Below, piece after piece: positions 40,846 to 49,952 of a DNA stretch of 64,000 nucleotides (positions within the stretch are counted from its first letter, which is position 1; every line of letters starts with the position of its first letter). The notes beneath the pieces are model-generated. The model worked only from the letters and a program-made list of their open reading frames with translations. It was not told the origin of the DNA and did no database searches. Made by a program: the position numbers and the translations under genes. Source of the stretch: Halorussus salinus (GTDB taxonomy: Archaea; Halobacteriota; Halobacteria; Halobacteriales; Haladaptataceae); NCBI RefSeq assembly GCF_004765815.2, contig NZ_ML974127.1:970927-1034926 (forward strand). Direction: 5' to 3'.

Positions 40846-41937
40846 ATGACCCAATCCGACGACGACCTGTTGATGACGCCCGGTCCGACCGCCGTCCCGC
40901 CGGACGTGCTGGACGCGATGGGGCGACCCCCGCTCAACCCCGACGTGCAGGCCGAGTTCGGCCCGTTCTACCGGGACCTCTGCGACGAACTCGGGCGGGT
41001 CTACGGCACCGACGACGACGTGGTGGTCCTCAGCGGCGAGGGCATCCTTGGATTGGAGACCGCCGTCGCGTCGCTGGTCGAGGAGACCGACGACGTACTC
41101 TGTCTGGCCAACGGCATCTACGGCGAGGGGTTCGCGGACTTCGTGGAGACCCACGGCGGCGACTCGCTACTCCACGACGCGCCCTTCGAGTCGGGATTCG
41201 ACGTGGAGGCGGTCAAAGAGACCGTCGAGAGCAACGACTTCGCCGCCGCGACGATGGTCCACTGCGAGACGCCGACCGGCGTGCTGAACGACTTCGAGGA
41301 GATACTGGCGGTCTTGCAGGACGCGGGCGTCCTGACGATAGTCGATGCGGTCTCGTCGCTCGGGGGGACGCCGGTCCCGACCGAGAACATCGACGTGTGC
41401 CTCGGGGCCTCCCAGAAGTGCTTCAGTTCGCCCGCGGGCCTGACTACCCTCTCGGTCAGCGACGCGGCGTGGACGAAAGTCGAGGAGACCGAGCAAGACA
41501 GCTTCTACACCAGCCTCGAACCGTGGCGCGGCGTGGAGATTCCCGACGACGACGCGCCCCACCTCCCCTACACCCACGCCGTCTCGAACCTCTACGCGCT
41601 GGAAGCCTCGCTGGACCGACTGCTGGACGAGGGGCTGGAATCGGTGTACGACCGCCACGAGGAGGTCGCCGCGCAGTGCCGCGAGCGCGGCCGGGACCTC
41701 GGTCTCGAACCGTTCGCCGGGGACGACGCGCGCTGCTCGCCGACCGTGACCGCGTTCCGGGTCGAGGAGTCCGCCAGCGACCTGCGAGCGCGCCTCGAAT
41801 CGGACCACGGCGTCGTCCTCGCCACCGGCCTCGGCGACCTCGCGGACGACGTGCTTCGGGTCGGCCACATGGGTTACAACGCCGACCCCGAGCGCGTCGA
41901 GCGCACGATGGACGCGCTGGCGGCCCTCCTCGGGTGA
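40846..41937 (+). CDS. Class V aminotransferase (alanine-glyoxylate / serine-pyruvate type)
   Basis: A 363-residue PLP enzyme of fold type I. The start is the ATG at 40846 (MTQSDDDLLMTPGPTAVPPD), which places the typical MTPGPT motif at residues 10-15. The PLP-binding lysine is Lys191 in CLGASQKCFSSP, and the aspartate in VDAVSSLGG binds the ring nitrogen. Family members make glycine from glyoxylate or deaminate serine; which reaction applies cannot be decided. The upstream in-frame extension to 40675 has poor composition. Confidence 0.86.
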   Translation: MTQSDDDLLMTPGPTAVPPDVLDAMGRPPLNPDVQAEFGPFYRDLCDELGRVYGTDDDVVVLSGEGILGLETAVASLVEETDDVLCLANGIYGEGFADFVETHGGDSLLHDAPFESGFDVEAVKETVESNDFAAATMVHCETPTGVLNDFEEILAVLQDAGVLTIVDAVSSLGGTPVPTENIDVCLGASQKCFSSPAGLTTLSVSDAAWTKVEETEQDSFYTSLEPWRGVEIPDDDAPHLPYTHAVSNLYALEASLDRLLDEGLESVYDRHEEVAAQCRERGRDLGLEPFAGDDARCSPTVTAFRVEESASDLRARLESDHGVVLATGLGDLADDVLRVGHMGYNADPERVERTMDALAALLG

Positions 41938-41978
41938 GTTCGGCGACGCGAGCGCGTCGTCCGCACGGAAACGACTCC

Positions 41979-44711
41979 TCACCTGATGGCAGTCACCGGT
42001 TGCTCGAACAGCGCGCCGAGCAGTTTGTCCTCGGCCAGTCGGACGTGCTGGTGAAACGTCGCGTCGGCCACGCCGAGTGACTGGGCGACTTCTTGGGCGC
42101 TGCTCTCGCGGGGCCACTCGAAGAACCCGGCGAAGTAGGCGGTCTCCAGCGCGGTCCGCTGGCGGTCGGTGAGTTCGTCGGTCAGCACCTCGTCGAGTCG
42201 CCGGAGCGAGTCGTCGGACCGCGAGACCTGCCGCCGGGTCACGACCTCGACGGTGGGGTAGGCGTCTCGGACGCGCTCGACCACGTTCCGCACCTCGACG
42301 GTCGGCGGGAAGTGTAAGGTCATCCGATAGTCGCCGTCCTCGACGGTCGCGCTCTCGATGTACCCGCCGCTGGACGCGACCGTCGAGATGACCGGCGGTT
42401 CCGAGAGGCGGACCTCGAAGGTGGTCGTGCCGAACTGCTCGCGCAGGACCGACACGTCGGTCCAGTGGGACAACTTCTCGGGGAGCGCGGTCAGCAACTC
42501 CATCGCGTCGCCGGTCGCGGTGCCGTACTCGATGTACTCGTCGTCGCCGACCGGGACCGCCCGGTCGAACGAGATTGTGCCCTCGCTCTCGGAGACGCCG
42601 ACCGCCTCGAACACGTCCCGGATGCGAAACTCCAACTCGACCACCTCGTCGCTGGTCAACGCCTGCTTGCGCTCGATGGCGGCGATGGCGTGGCCGACGA
42701 CCTCGCCGAGTTGCCGGACCACGCGGCGCTCCTCGCCGTCGAACGCGCCGACTCGACCGGAATAGACGTTCAGCACGCCGTACAGCGACTCCTCGTGGAC
42801 GACCGGAATCGCGGCCGACGACCGGAAGCCGTGGGCGCGGGCGTGGTCGCGCCACTCGTCGTAGTCGGAGTCCTCGAACACGTCGTCCGTCACCTGTATC
42901 TCCTCGGTTTGGACCGCTCGACCGGTGGGTCCCCGCGACGCGTCGTCGTCGGGATTCACCGAAATCTCGATGTCGTCGAGATACCCCTCGACGCCCGCCT
43001 CGGCGGCGAGTTCGACGGTCTGGGTGTGGGTGTCCACCACGCCGAACCACGCGAACTCGTAGGACTCGGCGGCCGCGAGCCGGTCGCAGACGACCTGCTG
43101 GACCTGCTCGCGGGTGGACTGCTGGACCAGCGCCTCGTTGATGTCGCGGACGACCGCGTTGAGGTTGTTGAGCGCGGTCAACTGCTCGCGGTGGCGCACG
43201 AGTTCCGCCTCGCGGGCCACGCGGTCGTAGGCCGCCTCGGCGTTCGCGGCCAGCAGTTCGACCAACTGGCGCGTCCGATGGTCGAACTCGCCGGGTTCGC
43301 GCGACCCGACGACGAGGAGACCGTGGTCGCCCATCGGGACGAACGACCCGGCCCGCATCTCGGTGTCCTCGGGGTCAACGTGCAGGTTCGGCACCGCCAC
43401 GATGTCGTCGTGGTGGACCGGGTCGCCGCCGCCGAACGCGCTTCCGGTGATACTGCTGTCGTCGGCCGGAACCGCGGGGAACTCCTCGCGCATGAACTCC
43501 GCTTCGACCGACCGCTCGGCGGGCCGGAGTCGCTCGGCGTCGGCGTCGTGGCGGTAGACGATGACCCCCGGCAGGTCCAAGACTTCGGTGGCGGCGGCCA
43601 CGACGACTTCGCCGACCTCCTCGGGCGATTCCGCCCCGAGGAGGTCCCGAGTGGAGTCGTGGAGCGACTTCAGGGTCTCCTCGAATCGCTTGCGGTCGGC
43701 CACGTCCCGGACCACGCCGGTCCGGGCGTAGCGGTCGTCGGGACCGTACGGCCCGAACCGACTCTCGACCGGAATCGCCTCGCCGCCCTTCGTCAGGAGG
43801 TCGAACTCCAAGGTCGCCCCTTCGCGGTCGCCCGCCGACACCGCCGCGCTCAACTCCTCGGCGGTCGCGTTGACCGGTTCGCCGTGGACCAGATCGCTGG
43901 GTTCGCCGAGCAACTCGTCGCGGTCGTACCCCGTCATGTCGAGGAATCGCTGGTTGGCCATCACGAACCGCTCGTCGGCGTCGAGGGCGTACACGCCGTC
44001 CCAGAGGGTCTCGACCACCGTCTCGTAGCGTTCGAGTTCCCGCTCGCGCTCGCGGCGCTCGCTCACGTCGCGCAGGACTCCGACCCGGCCGGTGCCGTCT
44101 TCGAGACCGTACGGGGCGAACCGGGCTTCGACGGGGACGCGTTCGCCCTCGCTCGTCCGAATTTCGGTCGTGACCTTCGCGCTCCGGGTCTCGCCATCGA
44201 CCATGCGTTCGTGGGCGCGCTCGGCGGTCGTCATCGCCTCGTCGTCGGTGGCGAGCAGTTCGGCCGGTCGGCCGCGCAACTGCTCGCGGGAGTAGCCGGT
44301 TAGCTCCTCGTAGGCGGCGTTGACCGTCACGAAGCGCGACTCGTCGTCCAAGACGTAGACGCCGTCGTCTATCGTCTCCACGATGCGCTCGTACTGGACG
44401 AGTTCGCGCTCGCGGCGCTTGCGCTCGCGTCGGTCGGTACCGTCGGCCGAGTCGGCGGAATCGGCCGCGTCGGTGGCCGCGTCGTCGGTCGGGGCCGCCG
44501 CGTCGGGCGGCCGCCACCAGACCCGGCCGCGAGCGCCGACTTTCTTGGTTTCGAGGTCGCCGCGCTCGACGAGACGTTCGAGTCGGTTGTAGGCGGTCCG
44601 GCGAGAGCAGTCGAGTTCGTCCGCGACTTCGCTCGTCGTGTAGGGCATCGAAGGGGAGTCCGCGCAGTCGAAGACCGCGAGGGCGTCTGCAAGTGGGTCC
44701 GCGGCGTCCAT
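41979..44711 (-). CDS. Multi-domain PAS/GAF Bat-type transcription regulator
   Basis: A 910-residue regulator. Order: an N-terminal winged helix (about 20-65, YTTSEVADELDCSRRTAYNR), a Ser/Ala/Asp linker, two PAS domains (about 105-215 and 225-340), two GAF domains (about 350-500 and 520-680), a bacterioopsin-activator sensory domain, and a C-terminal HTH_10 (LTDRQRTALETAYFAGFFEW, ASAQEVAQSLGVADATFHQH-like). It would sense redox, light or small molecules and control transcription directly. Having a DNA-binding domain at each end is noteworthy. No target is suggested by the neighbours. Confidence 0.86.
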   Translation of the reverse strand: MDAADPLADALAVFDCADSPSMPYTTSEVADELDCSRRTAYNRLERLVERGDLETKKVGARGRVWWRPPDAAAPTDDAATDAADSADSADGTDRRERKRRERELVQYERIVETIDDGVYVLDDESRFVTVNAAYEELTGYSREQLRGRPAELLATDDEAMTTAERAHERMVDGETRSAKVTTEIRTSEGERVPVEARFAPYGLEDGTGRVGVLRDVSERRERERELERYETVVETLWDGVYALDADERFVMANQRFLDMTGYDRDELLGEPSDLVHGEPVNATAEELSAAVSAGDREGATLEFDLLTKGGEAIPVESRFGPYGPDDRYARTGVVRDVADRKRFEETLKSLHDSTRDLLGAESPEEVGEVVVAAATEVLDLPGVIVYRHDADAERLRPAERSVEAEFMREEFPAVPADDSSITGSAFGGGDPVHHDDIVAVPNLHVDPEDTEMRAGSFVPMGDHGLLVVGSREPGEFDHRTRQLVELLAANAEAAYDRVAREAELVRHREQLTALNNLNAVVRDINEALVQQSTREQVQQVVCDRLAAAESYEFAWFGVVDTHTQTVELAAEAGVEGYLDDIEISVNPDDDASRGPTGRAVQTEEIQVTDDVFEDSDYDEWRDHARAHGFRSSAAIPVVHEESLYGVLNVYSGRVGAFDGEERRVVRQLGEVVGHAIAAIERKQALTSDEVVELEFRIRDVFEAVGVSESEGTISFDRAVPVGDDEYIEYGTATGDAMELLTALPEKLSHWTDVSVLREQFGTTTFEVRLSEPPVISTVASSGGYIESATVEDGDYRMTLHFPPTVEVRNVVERVRDAYPTVEVVTRRQVSRSDDSLRRLDEVLTDELTDRQRTALETAYFAGFFEWPRESSAQEVAQSLGVADATFHQHVRLAEDKLLGALFEQPVTAIR

Positions 44712-44812
44712 GCTCGTCTCACAGACGCCCGAGGAGCATAAGTGATTCCGTCAACGGAAAGGGTCGATTCGGGCGGGGCGAGAAGCGACCCTCGGACCCT
44801 CCCGCGAGTCGG

Positions 44813-45160
44813 TCAGGCCTCCTCGATGGTGTCGATGACGCGCTGGGAGAGGTCCACGTCCGAGAGGTCACCCCGGTCGTGGGCCGCCAGCCACTCGCCG
44901 TCCGCGCGCCACGTCCCGCGGGGTTCCTCGTCGATGCTCGACACCTCCGCGCGCACGTCCAGCGGTTCCCACCCTTCGTCGAGGAGGTCGAGCAGTCGGT
45001 TGAGGACGCGACCGACCTCGCGGTGGGGTACCTCCTCGCCGGGCGAGGCCGTCTCGTAGGCGACGTGGAGGGTCCCGTCGTCGGTCGAGAGGTCCGTGAC
45101 GTAGACGCCGTGGCTCATCAGTCGCTGTTCGAGTCGTTCGCGCAGGTCAGCGTCGTCCAT
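44813..45160 (-). CDS. Conserved haloarchaeal protein, 115 residues
   Basis: A small acidic protein. It begins DDADLRERLEQRLMSHGVYV, a helix then strand, with a central HREVGRVLNRLLDLLDEGWE helix and ends in GTWRADGEWLAAHDRGDLSD. Similar proteins exist across haloarchaea, but I know no function. It is co-directional with the zinc-ribbon membrane gene upstream on the same strand (36 bases apart) and may share its transcript. Confidence 0.65.
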   Translation of the reverse strand: MDDADLRERLEQRLMSHGVYVTDLSTDDGTLHVAYETASPGEEVPHREVGRVLNRLLDLLDEGWEPLDVRAEVSSIDEEPRGTWRADGEWLAAHDRGDLSDVDLSQRVIDTIEEA

Positions 45161-45196
45161 ATCGGGGGAGTGGAGCGCGAGGCGGAAAACGTCTCG

Positions 45197-45418
45197 CTAC
45201 CAGAACCCCTGCGAGTCCCGCGGTGCCACGCAGGAACAGGTCACGGTCGGGTCGAGAACGTCGTCTACCGGCAGTGATTCGCCGCACTCGGTACAGATGA
45301 TTGTCGTGCCCTCGTCGCGCCGGTAGCGGCGCAACACGTGGGCCCCCACGACGGCTCCGGCGGCGAGGCCGACCGCCCCCGCCAACGCCTTGTCTACGAA
45401 CGCAGTCTCGCGTGCCAT
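45197..45418 (-). CDS. Small membrane protein with C-terminal zinc-ribbon-like cysteines
   Basis: A 73-residue protein with one hydrophobic helix (ALAGAVGLAAGAVVGAHVL) followed by a basic patch RRYRRDE and a CTEC...CSC cysteine pattern, likely a zinc knuckle on the cytoplasmic side. The start is the ATG at 45418; a seven-codon GTG extension to 45439 is possible. Function unknown. Confidence 0.6.
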   Translation of the reverse strand: MARETAFVDKALAGAVGLAAGAVVGAHVLRRYRRDEGTTIICTECGESLPVDDVLDPTVTCSCVAPRDSQGFW

Positions 45419-45540
45419 GCGCTCCCGAGGTTGGCCCACAGACTTAAACCCATTGACGCCCGGAAACCAACAGAATCCCGTCGTGTAATTTAACGTAGTA
45501 TTTCACCGCCGACGGCGGTAGCGGACCGCACGGACGACCC

Positions 45541-45596
45541 GGCGGGCGACCGCGCCGACGAGCGCGCAGGGCGGGCGACCGCGCCGACGAGCGCGC
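45541..45596. repeat. Two perfect 27-bp direct repeats, period 29
   Basis: GGCGGGCGACCGCGCCGACG plus AGCGCGC at 45541-45567 recurs exactly at 45570-45596. It is intergenic, between divergent genes. An AT-rich stretch at 45483-45503 and ACAATTAAAG at 45653-45662 are candidate promoter parts for the flanking genes. Confidence 0.8.
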
Positions 45597-45687
45597 GGAG
45601 CGAGCGTCCGTGCCACGTGGTATCGCTTATCTCTCGGCGACCGACAGACGCTACAATTAAAGGGCCAGTCCCAACAGATACGCACAC

Positions 45688-46062
45688 ATGGTAGGGTTCC
45701 TGAACTTCGTCATCGGCTTCGTCGTGAGCCTCCTCGTCGGAGCGTTCGGCATCTACGTCGGCGCGCGCGTCATCGCCGACCGAGACGACTACGAGTACGC
45801 CATCCTGACCGCGCTGGTCGGCGCGTTCGTCTGGTGGCTGGTCGCCGGACTGTTCAGTCTCGTCCCCATCGTCGGCGGACTCGTCGGCTCGGTTCTGGGC
45901 CTGCTGGCGTGGGTGTACGTCATCAACGCGCGCTACCCCGGCGGCTGGGGAAGCGCAATCGGCATCGCGCTGGTGGCCTACGTCACCGTCTGGGTCGTGT
46001 TGGTCCTGCTCAACACCGTGGACCTCCTCGCGTCCGGCGCGCTCGGCGTCCCCGGACTGTAG
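45688..46062 (+). CDS. Small integral membrane protein, 124 residues
   Basis: Four hydrophobic helices fill nearly the whole protein, with conserved-looking turns GARVIADRDDYEYA and NARYPGGWGSA. Haloarchaeal proteins of this size and pattern are common. No function can be assigned. It starts at the ATG at 45688, about 30 bases after an AT-rich box. Confidence 0.65.
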   Translation: MVGFLNFVIGFVVSLLVGAFGIYVGARVIADRDDYEYAILTALVGAFVWWLVAGLFSLVPIVGGLVGSVLGLLAWVYVINARYPGGWGSAIGIALVAYVTVWVVLVLLNTVDLLASGALGVPGL

Positions 46063-46080
46063 TTCGCTCCGTACTGCCAG

Positions 46081-47241
46081 CTACTTTTCGTACCCCAGTT
46101 CCTCGCCCACGAGGTCCGCGGCGTTGCGTATCGCTCCGACCGACGAGAGGTAGCCAGCGCCGACGGTGGTCTTGAGGGCTTTCGCGGCCTTCCCCGTGAG
46201 AACGGTCGGTCCGACCTGCGCCACCGCGCCGTCGCCGATGGAGACCAGCCACCCCGGCGAGTCGAACGCGAAGGGGTCGAGTCGCGGCTCGAACATGTCC
46301 CCGCCCTCGCGGTCGTACTCCACGAGACTGGCGATGTTGCCCGCCACGGCGCGGGCCTCCCGGACTGCGGCCTGCGCGCTCGCGGGGACCGGTTCGCCGT
46401 CGGCGTCCACGACGCGGGCGGCGTCGCCCACGACGAAGGTGCCGTCACCGAGTCGGAGCGTGTTTTTCACCTGCGGGCGCTCGCCGCCGAGCGCGTCCGG
46501 GCCGCGGATGCCGCCGGTCCAGACGAACTGGTCGTAGTCCAACTTCTCGCCGGTTTCGAGTTCGATGGCGTCGTCGTCCGCCGACGAGACCGCGGTCCCG
46601 GTCCGAATCTCCACGTCGCGGGCCGCCAACTGCTCGCGGACCGCCGACTGGAAGTTCGCGGGGAACGCGGGCGCGACCTCGTCCAACTGTTCGAGGAGGG
46701 TGACGGTGACCGACTCCCGCTCGCCTTCCTCGCGGGCGAAGGCGGCCAACTCGCCCGCGACTTGGACCCCCGAGAGGCCCGCGCCGCCGACGACGACGCG
46801 GCTCGGCTCCTCGGGTCGCCCCGCGTCGAGCGCGTCGAGGAAGTCCGCGCGAATCCGGTCGGCGTCGTCCAGCGTCTTCAGCGGCGTGGCGCGCTCCTCG
46901 ACGCCCGGCAGGCCGTAGAAGGCGGTCTCGGCCCCGAGACACACCCCGGCGTAGTCGTACTCGATGGTCGCGCCGGAATCGAGCGAGACGACGTTCGCGT
47001 CGGGGTCCACGTCGGTCACTTCGGCCTGCCGGACCTCCGCGCGGTCCAGCACGTCGCCCAACTCGACCACGATGTCGTCGGCGAGCGAGGGCCGCCGAAT
47101 CGCGCGGTGGACCTCGTGCTGGACGAGGTGGCGGCCGGTCTTCTCCACGACCAGAATTTCCACGTCGTCGGGGACGGTGCGCTCTAACTTTCGGGCGAGA
47201 GTCAGTCCGGCGTAGCCAGCGCCGAGGACAGCGAGTCGCAT
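46081..47241 (-). CDS. NDH-2-like FAD-dependent NAD(P)H oxidoreductase
   Basis: A 386-residue flavoprotein of the type II NADH dehydrogenase / sulfide-quinone reductase group. The FAD loop GAGYAGL is at residues 7-13, the NAD(P)H-binding region is VVVGGAGLSGVQVAGELA near 148-165, and the second FAD motif TFVVGDAARV is near 288. No membrane helices are seen, and the C-terminal amphipathic end (TTVGAGYLSSVG) could attach it to the membrane. It probably passes electrons from NADH to quinone. It stands 39 bases downstream of the decarboxylase gene on the same strand. Confidence 0.82.
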   Translation of the reverse strand: MRLAVLGAGYAGLTLARKLERTVPDDVEILVVEKTGRHLVQHEVHRAIRRPSLADDIVVELGDVLDRAEVRQAEVTDVDPDANVVSLDSGATIEYDYAGVCLGAETAFYGLPGVEERATPLKTLDDADRIRADFLDALDAGRPEEPSRVVVGGAGLSGVQVAGELAAFAREEGERESVTVTLLEQLDEVAPAFPANFQSAVREQLAARDVEIRTGTAVSSADDDAIELETGEKLDYDQFVWTGGIRGPDALGGERPQVKNTLRLGDGTFVVGDAARVVDADGEPVPASAQAAVREARAVAGNIASLVEYDREGGDMFEPRLDPFAFDSPGWLVSIGDGAVAQVGPTVLTGKAAKALKTTVGAGYLSSVGAIRNAADLVGEELGYEK

Positions 47242-47280
47242 ACTGGCGGAGCTTCGGAGCGAGGAGGCTTAGAAGTAGGG

Positions 47281-48306
47281 TTAGAACAGCGCCTCGCTCT
47301 CGTCCAAAATTTGGGCCGGGCCGCCGACCTCCCAGACCATCGTCTCGACGCCGTGGGACTCTGTCCCACGAGCCTCCGAGGTGGTCTCGGAGACGCCACA
47401 GTCGGCGACGACCTCCTCGACGCGCTCGACGTACTCGTCGGTCGTGTTGACGTAGACGCTCGCGCCCGTGTCCGTCGAGAAGTAGACCGGGACGCCCTCC
47501 TCGCGGAGTTGCCGGACCGCGTTGAAGATGGCGATGGTCTCGGGCTTCCAGTAGACCCACCCGGAGGGGCCGGTCATCGTCGTCGCGGCCAGCGACAGCG
47601 AGTCGTGTTCGGCCGTCTCGAAGACGCGCTCGAAGTCGCCCTCGCGGAGCGCGTCGCGCACCTCGGCCAACTGGTCGTGGATGTGGGCGAGTCGCGCCTC
47701 GAACATGTGGCTGTCGGCGGCCTCGCGGTGGGCGTGTTCGGTCTCCTTGTACGCCGGGACCAGTCCCGCGACGATGCGCAGGTCGTCTTCGAGGGGACTG
47801 TCGAGTCGTTCGGAACGACAGTCCTCGTCGTTGAGTCCGGCGTGGAGGTCCGAGAACCCGCCGGTCACGGCGCGCGCCGCCGACGAGGAGCCCCGTCGCG
47901 CGATGGTCGAGACCTCGGGCCGGGAGGCGTCGAGGTCCGCGGCCTCGGCCAGCGCCATCGCCGCGGCGGCGAAGCCGGACGACGACGAGCCGAGACCGAC
48001 GTTCGAGGGGAAGGAGTTCTCGCTCTCCAGTCGGACCGGGTACTCGGCGTGGTCGGCGTCGGCCCGCGCTCGGACCTCCGCGAGGACCGTCGCCACGCGG
48101 TCGGCCTCGTGGGCCTCTAGCTCCTCGCCGCCGACGACGAAGGTGTCCGAATCGAGGTCGGGGTCGAACTCGACGGTGGTCTTGGTGTGGCTCGGCGCGG
48201 TGCAGACGCTGATGGAGTCGTGGTAGGGGAGGCGCAACTCCTCGTCGCGCATCCCGTGGTACTTGACGAGTCCTTGGATGGGGTGGGCTTTCGCGGTCGC
48301 CTTCAT
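47281..48306 (-). CDS. mvaD: Phosphomevalonate / diphosphomevalonate decarboxylase
   Basis: A 341-residue GHMP-superfamily enzyme of the mevalonate route that makes isoprenoid lipids. The GHMP ATP motif is PSNVGLGSSSSGFAAAA near residue 105, and the start KATAKAHPIQGLVKYHG matches the decarboxylase N-terminus. In Haloferax volcanii the homologue decarboxylates mevalonate 5-phosphate, not the diphosphate, and the same is likely here. The start is the ATG at 48306, with a TATA-like TTTTAACC about 28 bases upstream. A longer frame up to 48534 runs into a repeat and is rejected. Confidence 0.88.
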   Translation of the reverse strand: MKATAKAHPIQGLVKYHGMRDEELRLPYHDSISVCTAPSHTKTTVEFDPDLDSDTFVVGGEELEAHEADRVATVLAEVRARADADHAEYPVRLESENSFPSNVGLGSSSSGFAAAAMALAEAADLDASRPEVSTIARRGSSSAARAVTGGFSDLHAGLNDEDCRSERLDSPLEDDLRIVAGLVPAYKETEHAHREAADSHMFEARLAHIHDQLAEVRDALREGDFERVFETAEHDSLSLAATTMTGPSGWVYWKPETIAIFNAVRQLREEGVPVYFSTDTGASVYVNTTDEYVERVEEVVADCGVSETTSEARGTESHGVETMVWEVGGPAQILDESEALF

Positions 48307-48451
48307 GTGTTGACGGGGGCGGTTCTGGTGGTTAAAACTCTCGGTACTCCGATACTGGTTTCGAGTCGTTGAGATTCGGTGCGTAAGTGACAGCGAGAGG
48401 CTAGTTGCTTCCGCAAGTCCGAAATGACTCTCGAAGGTGAGACGGAGCGAG

Positions 48452-48629
48452 TTACTGCCGACAAACAGGAGCGCCGCGACCGCACCGCTCCGCCCCGCAC
48501 CGCCCCGCACCGCCTCGCACCGCGTCAGCCTCACGCCTCCCCAGCCTCCTCGCTTCGTTCCCTTCGGTCACTCGCTCGTCCCTTACGCGGAAGGGCGCGG
48601 CGCACGTGCGCCGCGCCCGCACGCGCCGA
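48452..48629 (+). repeat. Dispersed haloarchaeal intergenic repeat, copy 2
   Basis: Starts TTACTGCCGACAA, then CCGCACCGC units, CCTCCCCAGCCTCC, GCTTCGTTCCCTTCGG, then a strong hairpin GGGCGCGGCGCACGTGCGCC and ends GCCCGCACGCGCCGA, the same order as copy 1 at 20832. The rest of the 48307-48721 gap holds the mvaD promoter and no gene. Confidence 0.65.
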
Positions 48630-48721
48630 ATCGAAAAACGAAGACCGTATGAGTCGAATCCTCCATCTTACACCGACCCGGTAGCGAACCATTCAAACCA
48701 CGTCGCTCCTACCAGAATCGT

Positions 48722-49408
48722 ATGGGAGAGCCACTCGACACCCGCGAAGCGCAGGCCGAGGAGGTCGTGGACCGCCTCTACGACGAGTACCCCGACACCA
48801 CCATCTCGCTCGATTTCTCGAACCGCCTCGAACTCCTCATCGCGGTCATGCTCTCGGCGCAGTGTACCGACGAGCGCGTGAACGAGGAGACCGCCCACCT
48901 CTTCGAGAAGTACGAGACCGTCGAGGACTACGCGAACGCGGACGTGGACGAACTCTCGGAGGACATTGGCTCCATCACGTACCACAACAGCAAGGCCGAC
49001 TACATCGTCTCGTCGGCCCAAACGATGATCGACGAGTACGGCGGCGAGGTCCCCGACGAGATGGACGACCTGACCGAACTGAAAGGCGTCGGGCGCAAGA
49101 CCGCCAACGTCGTCCTCCAGCACGGCCACGACATCGTGGAGGGAATCGTGGTGGACACGCACGTCCAGCGTCTCACGCGGCGACTCGGCATCACCGAGGA
49201 GGAACGTCCGGAGGCCATCGAACAGGACCTGATGGGCATCGTCCCCGAGGAGGACTGGCAACAGTTCACCCACCTCTGCATCAGTCACGGCCGGGCGACC
49301 TGCACCGCGCGCAACCCCGACTGCGGGGACTGCGTACTGGAGGACATCTGTCCCTCCTCGAAACTCGACCGCGACGTGGACCTCGCCAGCGGCGAGATGT
49401 GGAACTGA
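48722..49408 (+). CDS. nth: Endonuclease III, base-excision DNA glycosylase
   Basis: A 228-residue HhH-GPD glycosylase/AP lyase removing oxidised pyrimidines. The helix-hairpin-helix carries Lys126 (LKGVGRKTANVVL), the catalytic aspartate is Asp145 (VVDTHVQR), and the 4Fe-4S ligands are Cys194, Cys201, Cys204 and Cys210 with the canonical C-x6-C-x2-C-x5-C spacing. Monocistronic, start ATG at 48722. Confidence 0.95.
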   Translation: MGEPLDTREAQAEEVVDRLYDEYPDTTISLDFSNRLELLIAVMLSAQCTDERVNEETAHLFEKYETVEDYANADVDELSEDIGSITYHNSKADYIVSSAQTMIDEYGGEVPDEMDDLTELKGVGRKTANVVLQHGHDIVEGIVVDTHVQRLTRRLGITEEERPEAIEQDLMGIVPEEDWQQFTHLCISHGRATCTARNPDCGDCVLEDICPSSKLDRDVDLASGEMWN

Positions 49409-49483
49409 CCGCCCGGCGAGTTCTTTTCACCAGCGAGCTTTCGGTTCCGCAGAATTGATTACCCTCGCCGCTGGCGCTGAACC

Positions 49484-49939
49484 ATGACGATAGACGAGAC
49501 GGCGTCGATAGCGAACTCGACGCTCGGCGAGGTCGAGATACGCGAGTACGTCACTGTTCACGACTCCGAACTCGCCGACGGCGTGCAGGTCTACGAGCGG
49601 ACCTCCGTGAAGAAGTCGGTGGTGGATGGACCGACCGACATCAACGCGAACTGTTACGTCGAGAACGCGAAACTCGGCGAGGGCGTACAGGTCGGTCCGA
49701 ACGCGTCCATCGTCGGCGTCACTCACGACCTGACCGACGCTGGCATGGAGTTCCAGAACGACACCTTCGAGGAGGTCACGGTAGAGGACGGCGCGTTCGT
49801 GGGGGCCGGTGCGGTCGTCCTACCCGGCGTCACGGTGGGCGAAAACGCCGTCGTCGGGGCAGGGACGACCGTGACGACCGACGTACCGGCCGAGTGTGTC
49901 GTCAGACCGAACTCCGAGACCGTCGTCAGGGAACTCTGA
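49484..49939 (+). CDS. Left-handed beta-helix acyltransferase (hexapeptide repeat)
   Basis: A 151-residue protein built of hexapeptide repeats, for example LGEVEIREYVTV, LGEGVQVGPNASIVG and GAFVGAGAVVLPGVTVGENA, ending in the capping VVGAGTTVTTDVPAECVV. The last part matches the sugar O-acetyltransferase or UDP-GlcNAc-type group. A histidine (GVTHDL, near residue 80) could be the catalytic base. Trimeric, probably cytosolic; substrate unknown. The gene converges with the membrane gene ending at 49953. Confidence 0.82.
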   Translation: MTIDETASIANSTLGEVEIREYVTVHDSELADGVQVYERTSVKKSVVDGPTDINANCYVENAKLGEGVQVGPNASIVGVTHDLTDAGMEFQNDTFEEVTVEDGAFVGAGAVVLPGVTVGENAVVGAGTTVTTDVPAECVVRPNSETVVREL

Positions 49940-49952
49940 CCGCTCGACACGC

